Shown here piece by piece: positions 1 to 11,900 of a stretch of DNA of 64,000 nt. The translations under genes were made by a program, and so were the position numbers. Positions within the stretch are counted from its first letter, which is position 1. Every line of letters begins with the position of its first letter. Below the pieces are notes generated by a model, which had not been told where the DNA came from, did no database searches, and saw only the letters and a program-made list of their open reading frames with translations. Origin of the DNA: Ulota crispa (taxonomy: Eukaryota; Streptophyta; Bryopsida; Orthotrichales; Orthotrichaceae); contig OY987251.1 in assembly GCA_963920765.1 (NCBI GenBank), forward strand, positions 11,163,219 to 11,227,218. Reading direction: 5' to 3'.

Positions 1-474
1 CGGATACAAACCTCAACCTACGGAATTCGACAAGGTCTCTTCCCAAAAAAAATGCACAATCAGATCCAGCTTGGAATTTTGTAGAAGTCGTCAATGTACA
101 CAAAAGTCTAAAAATGGCGTGACATCCTTCGAATACCAGCAAAACATCACATTACGGCCGTAAAGGGCGTTTGAGCCCTTCAAGGGTTAACCAGTTAGAT
201 GGAATTGCTTCACCAGACATTAACAAAAGGTTGCTAGCTATTGCACCGCAACAATCTCTCAATCAATCAAAATGCAGATGTATTCTTTTTTATATCTAAA
301 ATTTAACATATTACAAAAAAACAAACGTGCATTCTTTTATACAAGAGTGAAGTCTTAATAATTGCCTTCAAGAATTTCAAATAATTACAACATTGAGCTA
401 TAGCTGTGCCTACATCTATTGTATGGAATTTTAAGAGCAAGTACAAAATGGTCTCTCCATTTTTCCCAACTTAC

Positions 475-1294
475 CTAAAGTGGCATTGAGTGTTGCGCGC
501 GAGCTTTGCATGTAGTGATTTGCCAAGTCCAGAAGCTCCGTGCATCCGGTGGATGCAGCTGTGAGATGCTGGTTGTCGGTGGTGGTGGTTGCGAGTGTGG
601 CTAGCGTTTGAGCGTCTGATAAGCCCACGTGTATCAAGCGCTCCATTGCAATGGCGGTCAATACCTCCACCAAAGCCTGCAAGGGTATGACGCTATTTTG
701 TGAGCGTAAAACGATGAGCTTTGAGCGGTGAGAGAGAATTTCACTCAAAAAATAGCATGTTTTTTCAAGAGATGAAAGTTTTAAATGCACAAATATAGGG
801 TCTTCTGTGAATGGTTATAGGTAAATTTTAGTATTTTGACAAAAAAATTAGATTCACAGTTCACAAATCCTTGCAATTTGTGGGTGTAAAACGGTGAGGT
901 AGAATTTTGATGAGCGGGAGTTAATTTTGAACTCAAAATCAGTGGAAAAACAAAAACAAAATGATAAACTTTTCAAGAAATGAAAGTTTTAAATGATAGA
1001 GAGCCCTATGTACAATTAGTATTTTGACAAAAACAATTAGGCTCACAGCTCAGTGATCCCAGCTCACGGTTTAGCATTCCTTGCCTGTGGGGTAGACGCT
1101 TTTTGGGAGCGCTCGTCGGACAACAAGGAGTCCAGACAGGAAGCTGGGTACCTGGTGGCGGAGCACACCAGTTGGATGTTGCTAAGCAGATTAGAATGAA
1201 TATTCCTATGAGGTGTTGTATGAGGTGTTGCATATTGCTTGCAGTTCGTAAGCAAAAAGACGAAGAGGATTATGATCATGGCAACTCTTGCCAT
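475..1294 (-). CDS. Pectin methylesterase / PMEI-domain protein, 5' part only (two exons; runs off the left edge)
   Basis: Exons read complement(1085..1294) and complement(475..676). The start ATG at 1294 is followed by a hydrophobic signal peptide (about residues 4-16). Next comes a pectin methylesterase inhibitor helical domain: the Cys pair in VCSATRYPASC (about residues 47-57), then in exon 2 the third conserved Cys in GCTELLDLA. PMEI pro-regions precede the catalytic domain of type I pectin methylesterases, which de-esterify cell-wall homogalacturonan; stand-alone PMEI proteins inhibit those enzymes. The fourth Cys and any catalytic domain would lie beyond position 1, so the two cannot be told apart. 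Exon 2 ends at a clean GTAAGT donor after one base of a codon. The first intron (677-1084) appears to use a GC donor (CAG|GCAAGG), the only choice that keeps frame. Family assignment is by motif; the exact start is less sure, as an in-frame ATG also lies 15 bases downstream. Confidence 0.72.
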
Positions 1295-2496
1295 CGCTAC
1301 TGTAGGGGTAGTCAGAGCATCTGCACCCACACACTCTCAGGGCCTCACACTCGCAATATTCGGATGATTAATGCTCATTTTCCCTCAAGAAGTTCTCTTG
1401 ACATCTCAAATTGTGCGTGTCAAGCAATGGCCATAGAAACCACTATTCATTTTAAGTTTAGTGAGCTCAATCTTTTATTCCGTTTGATAATTGGTCAATT
1501 GATTATTTTGGGGTCAATTAATTATCTATGGAAGACGCTTAAAGCCTTTGAGAGCAAGGGTAGGAGACAGAATTTTTGAGAACTCTCCAAAAGTAGATAG
1601 AAACACTTGGCGCATCAGGGATTGCGTGATTGTGGATACTCTCACACTTTCTTGACTCCACACTCAATCTTCAAAGAATGCTTATCCACGTAGCATCTAT
1701 TGAACTAAGTCCTAAGTGAAACACTCCAAGCAGCAATCCACAATGAATTCCAGGTGCCAGACTTCCAAAATACGGTTTTTTGCTGGATGTCGAAGTTTGC
1801 AAATCCTGTTCTACGAGTGAACCTATCTGTAATATCCTGGAATTGCTTCTGGGGATATGTATACACCTATATTTATATATTATCATACTTAATTTCCGTA
1901 ACGTGACTGCTAGTATATGTATTCACCGTGTGAGTGACTGCAAGATTGGTACCACTCCTGCTCAACTAGTGACACAACGACCCATATACCAGCTCTCTAT
2001 CTCCGCAGCTAGCTGCAAACGGACACAACCAACGCCGGTTCATGAAACCAAAATCATATCAGGTACTTGTTCATAAAACATATTTAAAAAGAGTGGTGGA
2101 TCACTCGAGTGAAGAGTTAAAATAGAAGGACTCTAGTTCCTTGATTCCACATAAAATTGTCCAATGTCAAAAATGATCATATGTCAGTAATGTCACTTCA
2201 TTCTCAGCATTATTCGAGCAAAATGTGGGAAAACCATCTGGCCGTTTCTCCAGGTGGGTAGGACAGTCACTGACTTTTTCCAAGAGGACTGCTTTCCAAC
2301 AGTTGAGGCCCACAAATCGCATCACACTCCTGTTTCGATTGCAACACTAGTGCTGTGACTTCAAGCGACAGTGGCACGTTCGGTGCAACGGAGAATGTGT
2401 GAATTGATGTGTGAGCACGCCAAAAAAAAAAAAAAAACAGTAAAACGGACCGCATTTTATTCAATAGTTTGGAGGAAAAAAATGCACTAGTGGGAC
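1295..2496. other. Upstream region of the pectin methylesterase gene; no gene seen
   Basis: Divergent AT-rich DNA beyond the 5' end of the minus-strand gene, presumably its promoter and leader. Open frames on the plus strand here (for example 1103-1579) only mirror the exon and have no recognisable domain. A run of 15 A lies at about 2422-2437. Confidence 0.4.
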
Positions 2497-2499
2497 TTC

Positions 2500-2950
2500 T
2501 TATAATTACGTTTTTAAGAGATTCTTGGTGATTTAGAGTGAATAATAAGATGATTTCTTTAAAACCTTAGGTCAATGATGATATATCTTCTGAAAACGTC
2601 ATATTCGTTAATTTGGGAAAAACAAAGGTATCATTTCGTACTCCACCTCAATCCAAAATAGTCACCTCAAACCATATTCAAAAGTATCTAGTTCAGTTTG
2701 AGCCACTAAGATTTTTTCCCTCACAAATTCCTCCTCTTAGATGAGGACAAGTGTACCAAAGGGGCTTGCTTTGGGGTGATCAATCTTCCCAAATTTTCAA
2801 AAATCCCAAAATGACCGTTTTGAACCAAATTAACAAATATGACGTTGGAAGGAATTATCAAAAAATCACTTTAAATTATCGATAACATTTTCATAAATGC
2901 AAAATTAAGTATCCCAAAAGATTTTTTCCCGAATTAACTAATATAGAACA
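2500..2950. repeat. Nested pair of small inverted-repeat elements (family J)
   Basis: An inner element at about 2597-2844 has ends CGTCATATTCGTTAATTTGG and its near-exact reverse complement. It sits inside a second copy of the same family, whose halves (2500-2596 and 2845-2950) align with the two halves of the element at 12507-12771. No coding sequence. Confidence 0.55.
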
Positions 2951-3502
2951 TGCCATGTTCAGTGGTCCCGAATCTAAGCAAGCAGGGGGTCAGGAAGCAG
3001 TTGAAGGGCGTAGTTTGAAAGCCACACAATAATCGAGGGTGGAATGGATAGTATTACGGCACTCAACTTCTTAGAGTGGTTGCATGTTTTGAGCAACTTT
3101 TAAAGGTTTCGAGCCAAGAAACTAAGAGGTGATTCTTCCTTCACCAACCATGTATCAGAAATGCTTAATATGTAGTTTTAAATCATTACTAAGTTTGCTT
3201 GTTATCAACTACAATCAAAGCATTTATTTCAAGGAGGACGAACTAGCAACAGTTGTGACAGATTCTGAAAGCTTTGGACAAATGTGGGCCTGTCCTTCCC
3301 TTTAACACCCAATGGATTGGGGACAAGTAGATTTTGGCAAAATTTATCATACCCAAAAAAAATGCCTTGACTTCAAGTAGACTTTATTAAAAAACTTGAG
3401 AACACAACCAATAGAATTTGTCCAATCACATATGTGTAGCTCAAGGCACATTCTTCAAATATATTGGAATGAGGTATTGAAGAGTGTTATATTAAGTATT
3501 AA

Positions 3503-3766
3503 CCCCTTAAGGATGTTGCTATTTTTTATATATTTATTCTCCTTTGTTGTAAACGGATGGGGCATTTGGGTAGCATAAGAATTTTAGAGGAGTCATAACT
3601 TTCAAGCCAAGTCATAAACATTTTATTGGTCAACTAAGAATTTATGGGAAATTTGACAGTTGTCATAAAATCATTTCTTCAAGTACTAAACGACCATTAT
3701 ATGAATGGTCATTGTATGTAGGTACCCTTGTATGAATACAACCAACACTTTTGGTAGGCAACTTCC
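3503..3766. mobile_element. TTAA-flanked non-autonomous element, family B copy 1
   Basis: The left end reads TTAA then CCCCTTAAGGATGTTGC. The body aligns along its length with the two elements at 27264-27496 and 27501-28155. The right end abuts the next TTAA element directly, sharing the TTAA at 3767-3770. It contains the intact (empty) version of the site into which a MITE inserted in the 27.5-kb copy. About 264 bp, no open frame of note. Confidence 0.6.
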
Positions 3767-3770
3767 TTAA

Positions 3771-4690
3771 CCCCTAAAGGCCCAATTGTCCCCCGGGGGA
3801 CAAATGGATTTTGGGCATGTACTTATAGCTAATTTAGTGTTTGTGATTTTTTTAAATTTTTATTGAAGGTGGAGAATTTCAAGACCTATACGGGCATTTA
3901 ATTTTTTTGTCATTTTGACATTTGACGAAGAAGTTATGCAAGAATTTTTGCTACCCGCGGGAGGGAGGGCAATCCAGGTAGCTCAAAAACTTCTTTAAAA
4001 TTTGTGTTTTCTAAAAATATAAATCTAAAATTGGTTCTTTAGATTTTTTCATATGTGGGAAGCTTTGAATCATTCAACTTCAAATGATGAGATGAAATTT
4101 ATGAGATGTTTTAGTTTGTGGGCAATTATGCATTCCCTACTCTAAAATAAACTTTGAAGTCCTTTATTTTCTAGAGTTTTCAATATTTTGGAAAAAAAAA
4201 CTAAACCTAAGAAAGTAGATTGTTTATTACAACATTATAACCATTAGGATTTGCATTTTTCATTTTAATAATTAAATTCTTAACAATTTTGTGATTTGAC
4301 TCACTCTCTATTTCTTTTTACTTACTAGTTCCAATTGATTTGAAAATTCTCCCACACATGCCTAACTTGATCTTCTACATGGAAAAAATAAACCTCAACT
4401 ATTTGTAGAGTAATTTTTTCATGTGAGAGTGGTCAAAGGTTTTTGAAATTTACTATCAACAAGGAAAAAAACTTTTTTTTTTCACTTTAGATGTAAAAAT
4501 CTCCCTCCTCTCCATTTAGAATGACCTGATTTTTTCTCACGAGTACCTCTTCTAGTCCAAGACAAAATCTTACGATTGGACTAGCAAAACAAACTTTATT
4601 TTTTACTTTTCTACTCATTCCCCCAAATTCCCCTCAAAGTGGCAGTTAATAGCTACTTTCACTGGAGAAAAGGACTTGGGCCTTTAGGGG
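3771..4690 (-). mobile_element. TTAA-flanked element, family A copy 1 (about 920 bp, piggyBac-like ends)
   Basis: The element starts CCCCTAAAGGCCCAATTG after TTAA and ends CCTTTAGGGG before GTAA, a one-base variant of TTAA. It is the reverse-oriented relative of the copies at 42298-43199, 43204-44117 and 56073-57002; for example the stretches near 4140-4260 and 4500-4670 match the reverse complements of 56540-56650 and 56090-56260. TTAA target duplication with ends starting CCC is the piggyBac signature. No transposase frame lies inside it. Confidence 0.6.
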
Positions 4691-4871
4691 TAACTTTGGG
4701 TAAAAATCATTGTGATCCACAACAAAAGCGTCCAAGTAGGTTACAAGCTACTTTGCAGCTTTTCAATGTGGTCAATCGTGTTATGCCTTACCAAGTGCAA
4801 AAGCACTTTGTATTAACAGATAATCTCAATGTCATGGGTGATTCTAAATTGAGTTACCAATTGGTCTCTAG
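4691..4871 (+). pseudogene. Possible transposase remnant next to the family A element (very tentative)
   Basis: An open frame running through here includes the string KHFVLTDNLNVMGDSKLSYQ (about 4800-4860). The DN followed by an S-x-L-x-x-L pattern, with a run of leucines and a proline upstream, is reminiscent of the region around the second catalytic Asp of piggyBac DDE transposases. The fragment is short and the resemblance weak; chance similarity is quite possible. Confidence 0.2.
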
Positions 4872-5524
4872 ACTAAATATTGCGTTTAAGTTGGCCTACA
4901 CTAGTTTCTTGACATTTTACCGACTATTTAAATTTTATTAATACTATAACAATCTTCAGCAATAATTACTACAATAAATAATTTAAAAAGGGCCCAACAA
5001 CAACAACAAAGCTACAAAAAACAAACTAGCAATGTTCATGTTGTAAACCACATGAAATCCTAATGCCTAAAGAGATGCATGCGCTTCCAAGTGACAAGCA
5101 ATGACTCACATGCTAGGGTAACTTTTCATGGTAAATTAACCTAGTTGTTAAAGTAACCTAAATGCAGTGTACATTGTATACCAAATAGTGCATTTAGATT
5201 GCCTTAACAATTAGGTTGCGTTACCTTGGCAAAGTTACCTTATGACTCACCCTTGGCAAAGTTACCTTATGACTCACCCTTGGCCACCTAAAGGCGCATG
5301 CAAACTCTCTTTATGATATAATAATTTATGATTATGTTAAAAGTTTCAGTTTCCTTGCTTCTTGGCTCTGGCACTTGTCACTATGCCTAAACTCTATTTG
5401 CTTCCTCCATTGTTTATCAAATTAATTATTGACAAACATTATTGTAGTCATGGTAAATATTTAAATAGTGTGAAATGTGGAGAAATTAGTATGGGGAAAC
5501 CTAAATGCAATATTTGGTGTAATG
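4872..5524. mobile_element. Two adjacent family E inverted-repeat elements
   Basis: One element spans about 4872-5172 and a second, in opposite orientation, about 5177-5524. Both have ends of the type TACACCAAATATTGCATTTAG, with an apparent TA at each boundary. Members recur at 26129-26423, 32124-32742 and 59184-60420. Each is about 300-350 bp with no coding capacity. The second copy has an internal 28-bp direct duplication at about 5230-5280. Confidence 0.6.
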
Positions 5525-5574
5525 TATAGTTGCTTTTAATTTGGTTTTTTTAGGCAATTGAAATGGGCACACCA

Positions 5575-5997
5575 AGGGGTTGATCTCAGGGTTGATGTAT
5601 GCACACCGCTAGGGCAAACTTTAGATTTCTACCATCAAAAAGCTGAATTTGAGAGTTTTGAATTTATATTTGGACTTGGAGACATTGATTTTGTGTAGAA
5701 TCATACAAACGGTTGCAATTGAACAACATCCAATGAAAAAGCTTATCTTTTTCTACAAACAAAAGTAAAAGAAATACTTTTCTTCATAATTGAACTTTTT
5801 CATTTGGTGTTGTTCAATTACAACATTTTTTTATGGTTCTAGACAAAATCAAGGTCTCTAAGTCCAAATCTGAATTCCAAATTCACAAATTCAACTATTT
5901 GATGGTAGAAATCTAAAATTTACCCTGGGGTGTGGTAGAATAGCTGAAAGGGTGTGGTAGAATAGCTGAAAGGGTGTGGTACACATATCAATCCCCT
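5575..5997. repeat. Foldback (long inverted repeat) element, family F copy 1
   Basis: The arms (about 5575-5745 and 5805-5997) are imperfect reverse complements of about 170-190 bp around a short centre. A 20-odd-base piece containing GTGTGGTAGAATAGCTGAAA is duplicated in tandem near 5933-5976. The terminal wording (CACACCCTTTCAACTAT) is shared with the foldback at 32907-33554. Confidence 0.55.
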
Positions 5998-5999
5998 TT

Positions 6000-6320
6000 C
6001 AAAATAGTTACAAATAGGGGCACAATTTCAAAAAAATTGTAATTTTTTGGAATTTTTGTTTGGTTTGGACATTGGTTGATTTAGACACATCACATTATAT
6101 GTTAGCTAATTTCCAAAAAAATTAAAGGTCTCTCCAAATCAAACCTAAATAAAGAAATTTTAGTAAAGGGGATGGCAATTTTTGAAGATTTATAAGTTTT
6201 TTGGAAATTAGCTAACATTTAATGTGATGTATCTAAATCAACCAATGTCCAAACCAAAAAAAAGTTACAAAAAATTACATTTTGAAATCATGCCCCTATT
6301 TGTAATTATTTTGAAACTGC
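6000..6320. repeat. Foldback element of about 320 bp
   Basis: The left arm at 6000-6125 (containing ACAAATAGGGGCA and GACATTGGTTGATTTAGA) is repeated as its reverse complement at 6190-6320. Non-coding; a MITE-type hairpin unrelated to the one just before it. Confidence 0.55.
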
Positions 6321-6544
6321 ACCCCTATCTATAATATTTTACATTTTCATGCCTCTATTTGGGATTTCCCCTTTAAAAATTGTTTTAAAAATTGAAATAA
6401 AAATGAAACCTGTGGCTGTCTCGAGACTAGGGCTTTTTTTTGAAATGTAGCAATGCTACTTGACCTCTTTGATGAAGAGCATTTCCAAAAGGACAGCATC
6501 ATATTTGTTAATACAAAATCTTACTGTAGCAAATCTAGCGCCAG

Positions 6545-7480
6545 GAGGCAAAAAAAAAATGCGTTTCTGGTACATCTCAGAAATCTGGGCACATATCTGT
6601 GCTTTTATCTGTACTAAAATAGTATCTTTTCTAGCTCAGAAATAGGTATCTTTGTATGTAATAATGGTACTCATCTTTTTTGGAAACCAAACTTTTCATA
6701 TGTCTGGTTCAAGTTTTTCATAATCTACTGTATGTAACACAGTATATTTATCTAAGCATGTCGAAACTTGGGTAAGAGTCGATCAGAATTCTGAGAACAG
6801 TGTGTTTCTATCCATTTGATATTGGTATATTAGTAGTATAACTAGTAATGAAATTCAAAGAAATCTGTATGTCGTATGTTTTGCTATAAGCTGGGTGCTC
6901 AATAATCAGTACGAAGGCTGATATTATTTGCTCAGCAAGCATAGCACATCGACTAGTCTCGTGTAAAGCTGATTGTAAGAATTTGTGAACAGCAAAGAAT
7001 ATTTTTTTGAAAACAAGCATTACTGGTATGTCCTAAGAAGTTAGGCACATATCCGAGCTTTTTATCTATACTAGACTGGCTTTTAGCTCAGGCGTAGTAT
7101 TTTAGTATTATGATAAGGCTACATGTCTTTTTTGGAAAGAAAGTAGTTTGATATCTGGTCCCAGAGTTTTCATCATTCATTGTGTGTAGCATAGAATTGT
7201 AAAAAAAAAGATCGAAACTTGGGTAGTTGCTGTTTCAAAATTTAATGATAGCGATAGAGCTCATACCACTAATTTATTGGTATATTGGATCTGGTATGAA
7301 TACTAATCATTTTCAATAAAGATTAGTTTTTAGTAAGCCGGTGCTTAAAAGCTCGTTTATCATGCTCAGTAGGAAGACTGAGTTTAATTACTCAACGAGT
7401 TTAGAAGGTAGACTAGTCAGGTGTCATACAGATTGCAAGAATTTATCAATATCAAAGAATATTTGTACATGTAAACAGTG
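6545..7480. repeat. Diverged tandem duplication of about 470 bp
   Basis: The stretch 6545-7020 is repeated in direct order at about 7022-7480. Shared landmarks include a GGCACATATC box, CTTTTTTGGAAA, TCGAAACTTGGGTA, TTGGTATATT, and a final CAAAGAATATTT followed by G/A-rich sequence. No product recognised. Confidence 0.45.
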
Positions 7481-8900
7481 AAACCATTGTAATGTAAATT
7501 TTCCTAAGAACGTGTGATCAAGGTTGAGGGATTTTCTAGAAAGCTATGTTTCATAGAAAAGATGAGGTATATGGTAAGTAGTGCAAATCTGGAGTGTCGC
7601 AAATCATTCAAGAGGTTGTGGACCTCACCTGTGTCCATCCCAAAAACACTACAACTCAATGGAGTGTTAGTGAGGATACAATGGGTGTTAGCAGCCCACA
7701 ACACTTGTTATCATTTTCACAAGGATAAGATACAACAACTTGAAATACAACAACAAACCACCTCAAAGCAAACCGTATAGAACTTGTGTAGCAGAAGGTT
7801 GTGTGGCGGCCATGTTGCAGAAACTAAACAAATTTCAAGTAGAATCCAGAGCTGCAGCTTCCAGTGATTGGGTCACCAGTGGGACGTCGTGTGCTGGAAT
7901 GCCGTGCATGTAAGTGGTTCACGTAGTGTAAGCAGAGCAGGGTAGTGTATCATGTGAGCAACAATATGAGCGGAAATGAGTAGAATAGGGTTGAATACGG
8001 GTACCTTGTGGGATTAGAGCGAGGCTGTAAGTTTTGAGCCTTGGTGTTACATGAGTTCAAATTCTACATGCATTAGGTAAGATTGTGGGCAGGTAAGAGA
8101 TTACCGCTTGTTTTTTTTGAAAAGGAACTCTGTGTAGCTGACATGATATTTTTGATCATCATGAGAAAGGTCAACAGTGTTTGTTGAACTGATGGATACG
8201 GATTCAATCATATCAGTTAGTTAAAAGAAGCATCTCCGTATCTTGTGCTCATAAAAGCCAGATTGTCTACATCTTGGTTTGCAAAATGCAAAAGAAATAT
8301 TTTTAAGGTGAAGACATGTGGTTTTGTTAAAGTTTCTTTGTATGTTATGTTTGAGACATAGCATACATAAGTCATGAGAAATAAGTCATAGTTGTATAGA
8401 GACAAGTCTAATATATGCATGGCTTGGTCAAATCAAAGAGTATAGTTGTAAGAATCAAGGTCTTGAAGTAGTATAACTCTAATAGTACAAGTCTATAAAT
8501 GGTGTTAGAACCATGTCTTATATTTATACTTGTTAAAAAGCTCTATTAAAATTCCATGAACAAGTAAAAAGTAAAAGCAGCCTTGTAGGTCATTATGGCG
8601 ACAACAATTATCTTAAGATATATCTCTAGAGGCATTAAGAGCCAAAAAGAAGGCTACTATGCTATCCTTTTATCTTGACTTTCATATCGTAAAGCGTTAG
8701 AGCTAATACTTGTAAAGAAAGCTTGTAAAAAAGAAAAAAAGAAAAACCCTGCTCAGGACGCACCCGATTTTTTCCCCGCAAGGGGTTTTTTCAAGGCTCT
8801 TCTTCTTGGGCTAAGGGAACCGGGAACCGAGAACCTCCGTTCCCATTTCAACCGTCCCCTCTCGTTCCCAATCTGCCCCGCCATCCCCATCGCCATCGCT
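7481..8900. other. Intergenic DNA and probable promoter/leader of the reductase gene
   Basis: No gene recognised at 7481-8700. From about 8750 base composition shifts sharply to GC-rich, as expected for the promoter and 5' leader of the plus-strand gene whose ATG is at 8949. The minus-strand open frames at 8753-9200 are shadows of its first exon. Confidence 0.4.
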
Positions 8901-8948
8901 ATCGTTGTAGCGGCGCTCTCGCAAACCTGCCAGCCATTGATTGCAGCG

Positions 8949-11900
8949 ATGGAGGCCATGGCCATGGCGAAGGGCATGCTCACGGCGATGGCGATGCAAC
9001 ACAAGCCCCGCTTTCTCAACCACCTCTTCTCCCGCTCCGCCTCCTCCTCCTCCTCCAAGAATTCCGTCTTCTTGCAAGGCCACATCACATCCACATCCAC
9101 TGCTGTTCCTCTGCCATTCACCGCAATTCAACAACAACACCAAAGAAGCTCTTCCCTTTCGCACTCCTCGCCATGGCCTCGCCGGACCTTCTTCGTCCAC
9201 GCTTCGTCCACCGCAGGTTTTGATCCTCGTTTGTTATTTTATTTTATTTTATTTGACTGTAAATGCATCATGCAGTGCCCGGTAGTCTGGTGATTTTTTT
9301 TAGTTTTGCTGAATTGTGATGTGTGTGACTATGGTGAATTTTGTAGTTATGCTGAATTGTGATATGTCTGACTGGTAGTACGGTGAATTTTAGTTTGCTG
9401 AATTGTGATACTTGTATGTGTGACTAAATAATGTGGTGAATGTTTAGTTTGTGTTGAATTGTGATATGTGTGACTAATGCTGTGGTGAATTTTAGTTTGA
9501 GCTGAATTGTGCTATGTCCGACTGGTAGTATGGTGAATGTTTAGTTTGCTGAATTGTGATATGTGTGACTAAATAATGTGGTGAATGTTTAGTTTGTTGA
9601 ATTGTGATGTGTGTGACTGATAGTATGGTGAATTTTTAGTTATGCTGAATTGTGATATGTGTGACTAATGCTGTGGTGAATTTTTAGTTTTGCTGAATTG
9701 TGATTATGTGTGACTAATACTATTGTGAATTTTTAATTTGAGCTGAATTTTGATATGTGTGAATAATACTCTGGTGAATTTTTAGTTTGCTGAAATGTGA
9801 AGTGTCAATCTTTATGTCCTATCATAAGTTCAATTAATGATCCTAAAATTTATAAAGTATTTTTTGATAGTTTTATTTTTCAATTATCTAATCCCGTTCT
9901 TTTACCAAATCCTGTATTAGCTAGATTAATTGTTATTATTATTATTTTCGTTACATTAAAAAATTTCTATTTATTTTAAGTTATCTTTTTGGTTGGTTAA
10001 GTGGTCACTCTTTTTTCTTAAATTTTACTAAACTGGTTTTAGTGTCTATAGAACAGGATTCACCTGTACTTTATCTTTTTAATAAAACGTGTTTCCTTTT
10101 CGGAATTGAGATGTGCCAGGTGGAGAGAAGCAGCCGAGCATTGGCTTTTTAGGACTGGGAATTATGGGAACTGCCATGGCTCGCAATCTTGTAAACGCCG
10201 GGTATGTCGTCACTTTCTTTGAATCCTTTTTTGTTTTCGTCGAAGTAATATTTAGTTTGCATCTTCTCCGGTTTGAGTTTTCCTGTTGCGTGCTTCAGTG
10301 AAATTTTGAAAGCTAATCAAGAGTTGTGTTATAAAGAATTGATACATTCTTATTCTCCATTTTTATCAATTGCGATTTTAATTGCTTTTCTTTCGATCCT
10401 GTTTTTAAGGATTTCTGCCTCTGTCTCTCTAAAAACGTCCAAAAAGCTTCCTTGAGAAGGATTAACTGTGTTTTTAGTCCTTGTGCTAGTGACACATGCA
10501 TTCTAAGAATCAATATTCCATCTACCGAATGAATGCAAAATCTCCAGATATTGTCGTTTGGGCACCCAAATTCCATGCAAAAAGTACCATATTTGTGCAT
10601 GCTGCCAGCTCCTTATTATTGATGATTTAAAGAGTAGTAGCAACAATGGTACCTCATATGGGCAAGGCCAAGCCTGCTAGGAGAGGAATGCTCTCTAATT
10701 GCTCAACTTGCCCCCATGAGATCATTGAACATGGCAAACGCTTTCTCAGCGTTTGAAATCAGCAAAAGTGAGATTTTTAGTGGTACAAGAAATGTGTCTG
10801 ATTTGGACGTTATTAGAGAGACAGAGGGAGTATGTATTAAAGCAGTTAGTACGCATATAAATATCTTTCAAAACGCTCAAATTATTACTGAATTAGTAAT
10901 CGGAGAATGAGAATGTTACATGATTCGGTAAAACTGGTTGATAGTTACTCTAGATACCAAACGCCTTGGGTATTAGATCTGTAGTAATGGGAGAAGGCGA
11001 TGCTGAGTATGTTCTATCTGGCTCGGGGTACGTGCTTTTCAAGGTGACAACTTTCTGATACGAGTTAGACTGTAGGTGTCTACACACCATATTCGTAAGG
11101 TTATCCTCTAGGTACTCATTCTTTTAAAGAGGATCTAATTATTGACTGGATGCTTGTGAGCTGGTTCTCGTTTGTGTTTTCAAATGGTCTCGAAACATAT
11201 TGGCAATTAATTTTAAGAGCATGTTGCTGCCAGGTACGATGTCACCGTGTGGAACAGATCCATCAGCAAATGTGACGCACTTGTCAGCGAAGGGGCCAAG
11301 TAAGTTTCCAAAGGGCACATAAGTTCCTGGAATGGATTTTTCGATCATTTAGATTATTGGGAAATTTCATGGATACCCTTGAAGTTTGCAATATTTGCAT
11401 AGATACCCCTGCTTTTTCAGAAATTGCACAAATACCCTTGGGCCAAAATTTTCAGACGGTTGTTTTGTTGTGCCTGCCACTTCTCTTCTTCCTTTGTGCG
11501 CACATTGTTTTTTTTTTTCATTACATTCTCTTCTTCAACATTGGTCATGAAGGAAGTACAAGCACAACAAAAAAATGCCTAAAAATTATGGTCCAAGAGT
11601 ATTTACGTAATCTTCTGAAAAAGCAGGGGTATCTATGTAAATATTGCAAACTTCAAGGGTATCCATGAAGTTTTCCAAAGATTATCCAATTCAAGCCTTG
11701 TGATTATATTCCGTTTGGAGTTTAGCTTTTTAATTCTATTAAATCATGCCGACGCTTTGTGCTCTCAATGGATTAGCACAAGAAAACGTCTGAAACGGCT
11801 TAAGATCGTGACAAGCTTCTGTTATTTAAAAGTTTCCTTTTATATGAGTAGAAGGAAATGATATGTAAGAAATCTGGATGGACAGGCGTGGAGAAACACC

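Noticed and set aside
1103..1579. 158-residue open frame on the plus strand
   Set aside because: Mirrors the signal-peptide exon of the pectin methylesterase gene on the other strand; composition is not protein-like and there is no domain.
8753..9200. Two Gly/Arg/Ala-rich minus-strand open frames
   Set aside because: Antisense shadows of the GC-rich transit-peptide exon of the reductase gene.
11357..11668. 103-residue open frame in intron 3 of the reductase gene
   Set aside because: Lies wholly inside a MITE; the protein has no family resemblance.
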